Source: Phycomyces blakesleeanus NRRL 1555(-) (lineage: Eukaryota; Mucoromycota; Mucoromycetes; Mucorales; Phycomycetaceae). Taken from it: DNA of 64,000 nucleotides. Each line of letters starts with the position of its first letter. Positions within the stretch are counted from its first letter, which is position 1. This document shows, piece by piece, positions 57,591 through 64,000 of this stretch. The notes below the pieces were generated by a model that saw only the letters and a program-made list of their open reading frames with translations, did not search any database and had not been told where the DNA came from. The position numbers and the translations under genes are program-made. The DNA lies in assembly GCF_001638985.1 (NCBI RefSeq), contig NW_017265141.1:1171001-1235000 (forward strand), given 5' to 3'.

Positions 57591-59309
57591 ATGGCACAAT
57601 CCTTTCGTGCTCTACTCGACCTTTGTAAGCGAAGAGGTTTCCTCTACCAATCAGCGGAAATCTACGGTGGACTTCGAGGTGCTTACGATTACGGACCGCT
57701 GGGCGTAGAACTGAAGAAAAATATCCTTAATTCTTGGTGGCGCCAGAATGTATACTACAGAGACGATGTAGTTGGACTAGATACAAGTATTATCACACCT
57801 CATCCCGTTCTCAAGGCATCGGGACATGTTGATGAGTTTACCGATCTACTCGTTGACTGCACATTAACCAAAGAGCGCTTCCGACCCGACAAAGCACCCT
57901 CAGTCAAGTTCCTGCCTTTTGCAGAAAAGCCCGAAAGTGGAGAGATTCCCATTGAAGCACCTGACAAAGAAACTGCAAAGGCGTGGCAGAAAACCATTCA
58001 AGAACAGCTTGCACCTGGAATCGTGACAAGTGTACATGGCAAAAATATTCACCTTCATGTAAAAACGCTTGTTGAACCCAACGAAAATGGAGAGGGTGGA
58101 AGTATCACTTTTAAAGCCAACGGTGTACCAGAGCTTAAGATTTGTTATCATGGCTATGTCGAGCCTACCACAAATTCGCCCTTCTTAACCGACAGCAGAC
58201 CTTTTAACTTGATGTTCAAAACATTTTTGGATCCTATTGATCCAATCGAGCGTGTGATCCAAACCACCAAAAAACACGATGTGGACAGTAAGCAGTCTAC
58301 TCGGGAAGCTGTAGATGAAGTTCTCCGTCCATCAACAGTCTATCTTCGCCCAGAGACTGCCCAAGGCGTATTTATCAACTTTGAGCAAGTAACACGCACA
58401 ATGAAGACAAAGCCTCCATTTGGTATTGCTCAGGTTGGAAAATCATTTAGAAATGAGATCAGACTTGAGCATGGCATCTTCCGCACTCCAGAATTCGAGC
58501 AGATGGAACTGGAATATTTTGTTGCACCATGGGAGTCTGGCCATTGGTTCTCTTATTGGCGTCAACGCCGCTACAATTGGTGGTTAGAACATGCATGCTA
58601 TCCCAAAAATTTCCGTCAGCGCGATCACGGAAAGAATGAGATGGCACATTATGCGACTGGCTGCACAGATGTCGAATATTTATACCCGTGGGGATGGGGC
58701 GAGGTTGAAGGAGTGGCCAATCGTGGCAACTTTGACTTGACACAGCACATCAAGAATACGAATGCCAACTTTGAAGTAGTAGAGGATGAAGTTCGTATCT
58801 CACCTAATGTGACAACGGATCACTCTTTAATTCCAAAAGAAAAGCCAGCGCGTTATGTACCCCATGTTGTGGAGAGTTCTTGTGGACTGAACCGTGCAAT
58901 GTTAGCATATCTGTGTGACGCCTTCCACCAAGTTGTGGATGAGACAGGCACCAACAAACAACCTCGTACTATTCTTAAACTTGATCCTCGTCTAGCTCCC
59001 ATCAAATGTGCCGTCATGCCATTGACTGGCAAAGCCGAGTTTATGCCTATAGTAGAAAAGGTTGCTAAATCTCTCAGACGCCAGGGCTGGTACACTGTCG
59101 TAGAATCGCAAAAGTTGAAGATCGGAAAACGTTATTATAGACATGATGAAGTAGGAACTCCTTGGTGTGTGACAGTAGATTTTCAGAGTTTGGAGGATGG
59201 CACTGTCACTCTTCGTGATAGAGATACCGGAGCACAACAAAGATTTGCCTGGCAAGACGTGAAGAAGCACATTGGCGAGAAGTTGTCAGATGCTGATGAT
59301 GATAATTAG
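57591..59309 (+). CDS. Glycyl-tRNA synthetase, bacterial-like alpha2 type, intronless
   Basis: A single exon of 572 aa starts at MAQSFRALL. The enzyme charges tRNA-Gly with glycine. Class II motifs are clear: 'RRGFLYQSAEIYGGLRGAYD' and 'YGPLGVELKKNI' at the start, 'ASGHVDEFTDLLVDC', 'YLRPETAQGVFINF' (about 250), motif 2 'SFRNEIRLEHGIFRTPEFEQ' (about 285), 'GWGEVEGVANRGNFDL', motif 3 'CGLNRAMLAYL' (about 431), and an anticodon-binding domain starting near 'LAPIKCAVMPLTG'. The 'SEIYGGL..YDYGPLGVELK' start is that of bacterial alpha2 GlyRS, not of fungal GRS1 ('FYAPAFDLYGGVSGLYDYGP', no WHEP domain here). A roughly 100-residue insert (about 110-215) lacks the zinc cysteines of bacterial homologs. 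It may serve mitochondria or replace the cytosolic enzyme. Transfer from bacteria is a hypothesis. Confidence 0.93.
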   Translation: MAQSFRALLDLCKRRGFLYQSAEIYGGLRGAYDYGPLGVELKKNILNSWWRQNVYYRDDVVGLDTSIITPHPVLKASGHVDEFTDLLVDCTLTKERFRPDKAPSVKFLPFAEKPESGEIPIEAPDKETAKAWQKTIQEQLAPGIVTSVHGKNIHLHVKTLVEPNENGEGGSITFKANGVPELKICYHGYVEPTTNSPFLTDSRPFNLMFKTFLDPIDPIERVIQTTKKHDVDSKQSTREAVDEVLRPSTVYLRPETAQGVFINFEQVTRTMKTKPPFGIAQVGKSFRNEIRLEHGIFRTPEFEQMELEYFVAPWESGHWFSYWRQRRYNWWLEHACYPKNFRQRDHGKNEMAHYATGCTDVEYLYPWGWGEVEGVANRGNFDLTQHIKNTNANFEVVEDEVRISPNVTTDHSLIPKEKPARYVPHVVESSCGLNRAMLAYLCDAFHQVVDETGTNKQPRTILKLDPRLAPIKCAVMPLTGKAEFMPIVEKVAKSLRRQGWYTVVESQKLKIGKRYYRHDEVGTPWCVTVDFQSLEDGTVTLRDRDTGAQQRFAWQDVKKHIGEKLSDADDDN

Positions 59310-59437
59310 TTTTACAATTTTTATACAAATTTATAATCGCTCTATTCTCTCGCTTTTTTTTAAAAAAAATCTTGACAGAGAAACTGCCATCATTTCGCAA
59401 GGTGGCTTATTGACTCTTCTTCTTCTTTTCGTATCCA

Positions 59438-60457
59438 ATGGCTGGCCAGAACCCTATTGCCCACTGTCTTGAGCGATTATTCCTTGCTGATGATACTGTA
59501 CTAGCAGAAAAGGCTGAACACTTCCAAGGATTATGTTCAACACGCGTTCCTAGCAAAGTGTTTGGAAAAGGCCCTAATTCCAAGCCAGTAATTAGCATTC
59601 ATCTTGCCTATGAAAAGTGAGACATTTCAACAATCTCCTTGGCAAGTGTTAATGTCTGTCAAAGTCTAGGAAGACATGACTGGGATAGCAAGCTTGCAGC
59701 TGAACTTGCAGGCTGTAAACCAGCCGTGTATGATACTGCTGTGAGTCTGACTCGAAAGCATCTTGGGATTGTACCCGTTGTTTCCTTTGAATCTTTGACT
59801 GTAGCGTTGGGATGCACGACGATGATCAAGCAAGTGGAGAGCTTGTGGGATAGCTTCCAAGAATCATATCTAGGAAACTTGAGTGTAGCCAAGAAACTGA
59901 GTGCCAAAGAAGAATTGTCGCAGCCAGTGTGGAAGGGTGCGATTGTGTATGCGTGCGCAAAGGCACTTGGGGTAAACAGCTACATCAGCCACTGTGGGAC
60001 AATAACAATAACATGATGATCATTCTAGGAAAGTGTCACCAAGGCCCCACTTCAATCTCTGTGTTCATGCAGTCTTCCTGAACTCACAAAATGTATTAAG
60101 GTCGTTACTGATGTAGCAAAAAAAGCAATTGAAGAGCTCAAGAGTCAGTCAACCAAGGCTTCTCGAACACCACGTACTACTGGAAAGAGAAGAATCGGAG
60201 AAGACGAGGATGTGGTAGAGGAAACGCCAGCTGCAAAGAAAGTAAAAATGCCTGGAACCAAGAAAGCTCTTTTTGGGCGTCTCAAGAGAACAGATAGCAA
60301 GCAAGCACCAGCTACTAAAGAGTACAAGCCAATCTCAGGAATTGTTTCTATGATTAACAGACAAGATTATCGACAAACACGTCGCTACAGGGACTACATC
60401 CAATGGAAGGATTCACTTATTGCAAGATTGTCAAACTCTACAACAACCATTGAATAA
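59438..60457 (+). CDS. ORC6: Origin recognition complex subunit 6
   Basis: Three exons (59438-59616, 59665-59971 and 60029-60457) encode 304 aa. Orc6 is the smallest subunit of the complex that marks replication origins. The N-terminal TFIIB-like cyclin folds are visible as 'PVISIHLAYENLGRHDWDSK', 'LAGCKPAVYDTAVSLTRKHL' and 'LGCTTMIKQVESLWDSFQES', then 'VWKGAIVYACAKALG'. A Lys/Arg-rich linker ('RTTGKRRIGEDED', 'AAKKVKMPGTKKALFG') follows, and a C-terminal segment ('YRQTRRYRDYIQWKDSLI') that in other species contacts Orc3. The first intron is only 48 nt (59617-59664). Reading through it would put 'KSVNVCQS'-like residues in other frames, and removal gives the expected 'LAYENLGRH'. It begins just 128 bp after the GlyRS stop on the same strand. 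Confidence 0.85.
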
Positions 60458-60505
60458 AACTTTTTTTTATTCTGTTTTTTTTTGCTTGCTTATCTTTATT
60501 TAGTA

Positions 60506-60506
60506 C

Positions 60507-60544
<38 letters not shown>

Positions 60545-60550
60545 ACATAC
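60506..60550. repeat. (TA)n(TG)n compound microsatellite
   Basis: TA dinucleotides followed by TG dinucleotides, located between the convergent ORC6 and coiled-coil genes. Confidence 0.9.
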
Positions 60551-60575
60551 ACTTTTGTGCTTTTGGTTAAGCTAA

Positions 60576-61240
60576 TCAATAAGAAGTAACATTCACAAGT
60601 TTTTCAAGTTTCTCTGTGTAGTTTTCATACGCCTTTGTAAGATTATCCATTACTTCTGTTAATTCTCTCTGTAGACTGTGTGAGTAAACGGTTTGGCAAT
60701 AGCATTTATTTTGTTGTACCTCTTCAGTGGGCTTGTTTCTTACTAAGTCGAGTGCTTTATGAATTTCCATGTCTTGGGCAACCAATTGAATTGCGTGCGA
60801 GAGAGCAGGCCACAGATCATGCATACTAGCCATCATACTAAGATACATACCCTATTTAATAAGATGTACTTACTATCCATGGTCTCGCATACGAGAGTAG
60901 TCTTCCAGTAAGATGATCACTTTTTGCAATCGAGTTGCCCTGAAATCTAGTATTTGTGTCTATAAATTTTTATCTTATATTGGATAAAAACATGGCTTAC
61001 AGGCAGAATTTAATGCCGAGGTCTTTGCTTTTTGGTAAAAGATGATTTTCTGGTCGAGATCTCTAGCCAACTACAATAGCCTGATTACTAGATTTCAAAT
61101 AGATCAGGTTGGCTTACTTGGATTCGCTCATTCTGAATCTGACATAGTTCTAAAAGAGAAGAAGTTGTGTCTATATTCTGAGAACCAGCTACAGGTATAA
61201 TGTTCAATTCTTGAGATTTGTTGAGAATGGAGTCCAGCAT
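60576..61240 (-). CDS. Small coiled-coil protein of unknown function
   Basis: Four exons (61240-61118, 61070-61001, 60946-60874 and 60837-60576) sum to 528 nt (175 aa). An in-frame ATG at 61282 would add a 14-residue hydrophobic start (ALLFFFWLIAFYP), which I consider untranslated leader. I do not recognise the family. The protein is almost wholly helical: 'LLELCQIQNERIQLARDLDQ', 'RATRLQKVIILLEDYSRMRD', 'DLWPALSHAIQLVAQDMEI' and 'LQRELTEVMDNLTKAYENYT'. There is no signal or metal motif, only a pair of cysteines ('KCYC'). Size and heptad-like pattern resemble small subunits of kinetochore, spindle or tethering complexes, but this is a guess. Phases of all four exons agree, and splice sites are GTAAG...AG, so a real gene is likely. 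Confidence 0.65.
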
Positions 61241-61601
61241 TGGATAAAATGCAATGAGCCAAAAAAAAAAGAGCAAAGCCAAAAAAAGAAGAAATAATTA
61301 CATCTCCGCCTTAGGGGTTACTTTATTGTTGAGGGTGACCTTCATGTGGCAAGCTTGATTTTGATTTGAAGATGTTGTGTGACATGTAGTTGGATGCCCA
61401 GAGCTGTTTTTGGGACTATGAGTGCAAGTGCGTCATAAGCAGATGGACCGCATCCAATTTAGAGAGTGGATGGCGGTTGTGGAGAAGGTGCGGGCAGTCT
61501 GTGATGTGCGTGTATGTGTATGTGGCTGGAAAAGGAAGCAAGAAAAATAACGGCAGGTCACCTGGTTTAACTGAGTATATAACCGCCATTGCCATGGAGA
61601 C
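61241..61601. promoter_or_regulatory. Divergent intergenic promoter, coiled-coil gene / bHLH gene
   Basis: 361 bp lie between divergent starts. It includes an AGGGG/CCCCT-like stretch near 61312-61318 and E-box-type CANNTG hexamers at about 61344 (CATGTG) and 61440 (CAGATG). These could allow the bHLH factor to act on its own promoter; that is inference. Confidence 0.4.
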
Positions 61602-62792
61602 ATGATCTCTTTCTCTCACAACTTCCTCATGTATTCACCCACACAACAAGACTTTAATCTCGAATCTGACCACTTTGCTCATCCCCCTTTGGGTACCCTA
61701 CACACTACTGTGGGTGCTGTTCCTGTGGTCCGCAATAACCGAGTTTTCAACTCTTCTGCCACTGCCCCATATCAAATGCACCAAAGACACAATAGCTTCG
61801 GTGCTGTTTCTATTGCCATGAGTCCTCCACATGCAGCAGCAGCCGCAGCAGCCGCAGCCGCAGCTGGCAGAGGAATTTCTTTTGCAGACCCTAATGCTCA
61901 ACACTGGTTTGGTACCAGTCTTGACTCTACAGGTTCCTCGTTTGGTCAGTCGCCTATCTTTGGCGGCCGCGACCTCATAGTCTCGCCTTCTACTTCAACA
62001 GGGCATATAGATGGGTATATGGGTCCAGAAGACGATGAACATCAACAAAGAAAGTAAGTTAAACACAGCCTTCAATTTCTATTCGCACAAACTTACCGGC
62101 GGGTATTTATAGCCTCCAAGAGATATTCGAGAAGCGCAGACGGAGACGAGAATCTCACAACGCGGTTGAGCGTAGAAGACGCGACAATATCAATGAACGG
62201 ATACAAGGTAAGCAGGATCATATGTGTAGAGATAGATAAATCACGGGGAAAGGCGCACTGACCAAGCTGTACCTTCTTAGAGCTGTCCACCCTTCTTCCT
62301 GAACACCTTTTAGAATCTGCACCAACAAGTTCGAATGTCATGTCTACGGTTAACTCACAATCTGGCGCCAACGGAAAGGCAATAAACAAGGGTACAATCC
62401 TCAAATTGTCTGTTGATCATATCAAGGATCTCCGTGATGAAGTTTCCATGTACAAATCCCGCATTCAAGAACTTGAACAGCTCATAGAGGCTGCTAAACA
62501 CGGTGATTTTGGCCAGGATTCCCAGTCAGCTATGCACAAAAGTCAGTCTTCTGCAAGTCATGTTTCTTATCCAGACAACCAAGACTTCTACTCCCAGGCA
62601 CGGAGGAACAATCAAGTCAAGGAAGAGGTAAACCCGGATGGTTTTGGACAGCAAAATAGCCAAAACCCTCAACCAGTTCGGTTGGTAGAGTCGAACAACC
62701 GCTCACGCCATGAACGTATGGGATCCTTACAATTTCAACAGAAATTTGGTAATATGAACATTGGAAATCCCAAAGACATCAACCATTTATGA
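61602..62792 (+). CDS. bHLH transcription factor, USF/CBF1 class
   Basis: Three exons (61602-62053, 62113-62207 and 62281-62792) encode 352 aa; an in-frame ATG at 61629 is an alternative start. The basic region, built across exons 1-2, reads 'EKRRRRRESHNAVERRRRDN' and carries the His-Glu-Arg triad (H, E, R at positions 5, 9, 13) that selects CACGTG sites. Helix 1 follows as 'INERIQELSTLLPEHLL', then a long Ser/Asn-rich loop, and helix 2 'INKGTILKLSVDHIKDLRDE'. A short leucine-zipper-like coil comes next ('VSMYKSRIQELEQLIEAAKH'). The N-terminus has an Ala run (11 residues) and Ser/Pro-rich regions, likely for activation. The C-terminal tail is Gln/Asn-rich. Targets may include genes with TCACGTGA such as ISA1 here. 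It is a nuclear protein. Confidence 0.92.
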
Positions 62793-64000
62793 GCTCTCGC
62801 AAACAAGGCTACCTATTCATATATTTAACTACCAGAACTATCTATATATCTATCTATCTATTTATCTAACTGTCTACCTAACTATCTAACTATCACCATT
62901 TATTACATTTTTGCTATTGTTTTTGTCCTTATTCACATTTTTTCTTCCCTTTGATCTATATCTATACACACACATACACCTTTTATATCCATGTCCCTTT
63001 TTTATAGTACGTCTTGCAATGTCTAGTTTGTATCAAATTTGTACTCGTAAATTTTTTGTATAAAAATAGATGCTATGATTTGCAATTGCCGTGTACTCTT
63101 ATCAGATAGTTGACAACATCTTCTTGTACAATGGAGTGCTTTTAAATTAGAAGCACAGCATCTGTTTTTATGACATCTTTTAGGATATATGAAAACAACT
63201 GTACGACGTTGCCCATCTTCAGTTAGTGATGATCAACTTTGATATATTAGGAAAGTTAGATAAAAACATAATGGTATATAAGCAAATAGAATATTCTGGC
63301 TTCCTACATTTTATCAAGGAATCAGATCATTTGGCTTGGATCGTTCTTGTGATCTGACAATCCCATTCAATCCAAATATTTAAACAAGCTATAGTTTGAG
63401 ACTTTTTGGCTCGAAAACCAGGCACGGACTGTATGTTCTATTAATGGAAACATGCTGTTTTGGCTTAAATCAGCTTAAGTGCTGCAGTTGTACTTATAGA
63501 TCATGAGCTACAAAAAAAATAAGGAAGATCTTTATATTAAATAGATAAATGATTGGGTTTCTATGCAAAGTGTCTAGGCCAACTAAATATTAAACAAATG
63601 TTAATATATGGATAATGTATCATAGGCATCACACCTTGTTCCTCCTTTTTCTCTAATGCCGTTTTGTCTATTACATCATGAGATCATTCGGTCTACTCCA
63701 TGTTCCCAAGTGGACATTATAAATAAACCTGCCCTGGAACAGTAAGTTCTATACTTATTATGACCCCATGTTGATGTTGTAATCCATAAATAACCATGGT
63801 TTATACAACGATAACCGTCCAAGGATAGGTCTTCGTACCAGCATATGACTTGCCGGAGAAAAAAAAGGAGACTCTGCGCCTTGTTGCTGATTAATGAATA
63901 GTCAAAGACACATAAAAGCTACCAGCAAAAAAAAACAAAAACGCCGGAAACCACAGCCATTTATTAAACACTTTGTTGTATAATAGAGAGCATTAGTGAA
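62793..64000. other. 3' flank of bHLH gene and intergenic
   Basis: It contains (TATC)n at 62847-62872 and otherwise unremarkable AT-rich DNA up to the window end. No coding frame, tRNA or repeat element was recognised. Confidence 0.5.

Overview
The window is a stretch of nuclear DNA from an intron-rich, AT-rich fungus. It is most likely an early-diverging (Mucoromycota-type) fungus. The inference rests on many short GT-AG introns of about 50-200 nt, very AT-rich intergenic DNA full of microsatellites, fungal-specific families (KRE9/KNH-type GPI protein, SOM1, IML2, SRS2, a CE4 chitin-deacetylase-like protein, an expansin-like protein) and Tc1/mariner remnants. The genus cannot be fixed from the sequence alone. 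I saw no rRNA, tRNA or CRISPR array.

Layout. 0-7.3 kb, minus strand: a DUF155/RMND1 mitochondrial protein (cut by the window edge), an Ala-rich GPI-anchored KRE9-like protein, and a 12-exon secreted leucine-rich-repeat protein in which most repeats occupy one 72-nt exon. 7.5-10.2 kb: decayed mobile DNA. 10.3-17.2 kb, plus strand: a small C2-domain protein, a tyrosine aminotransferase-type enzyme and a GPI-anchored CE4 deacetylase. 17.5-19.3 kb: a Tc1 pseudogene and an unrecognised ORF without a clear start. 20.4-32.3 kb, plus strand: a class I sirtuin, a FYVE plus armadillo protein and an SRS2/UvrD-type helicase, followed at once by a 400-bp CA-rich minisatellite. 33-41.9 kb: a second, internally deleted Tc1 pseudogene, a 4.6-kb gene-poor stretch and an expansin-like gene. 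41.9-50.8 kb, minus strand: IML2/TTC39 and the histone methyltransferase SET2. 52-62.8 kb: an FYR-domain protein, ISA1, a Pro/Ala-rich GPI protein, SOM1, a glycyl-tRNA synthetase, ORC6, a small coiled-coil protein and a USF/CBF1-type bHLH factor.

Gene models were rebuilt by hand from splice sites. In each complete multi-exon model the exon lengths sum to a multiple of three and the junctions restore family motifs. Three introns need GC-AG splicing and one exon is only 8 nt long.

Themes. Cell surface: KRE9-like, LRR, CE4, expansin-like and Pro/Ala-rich proteins. Chromatin and replication: sirtuin, SET2, FYR protein, ORC6, SRS2. Mitochondrion: RMND1, ISA1, SOM1, probably the GlyRS. The observations most worth following are the intronless bacterial-type GlyRS with a cryptic upstream presequence next to SOM1, the exon-per-repeat LRR gene, and a possible serine-recombinase-like relic.
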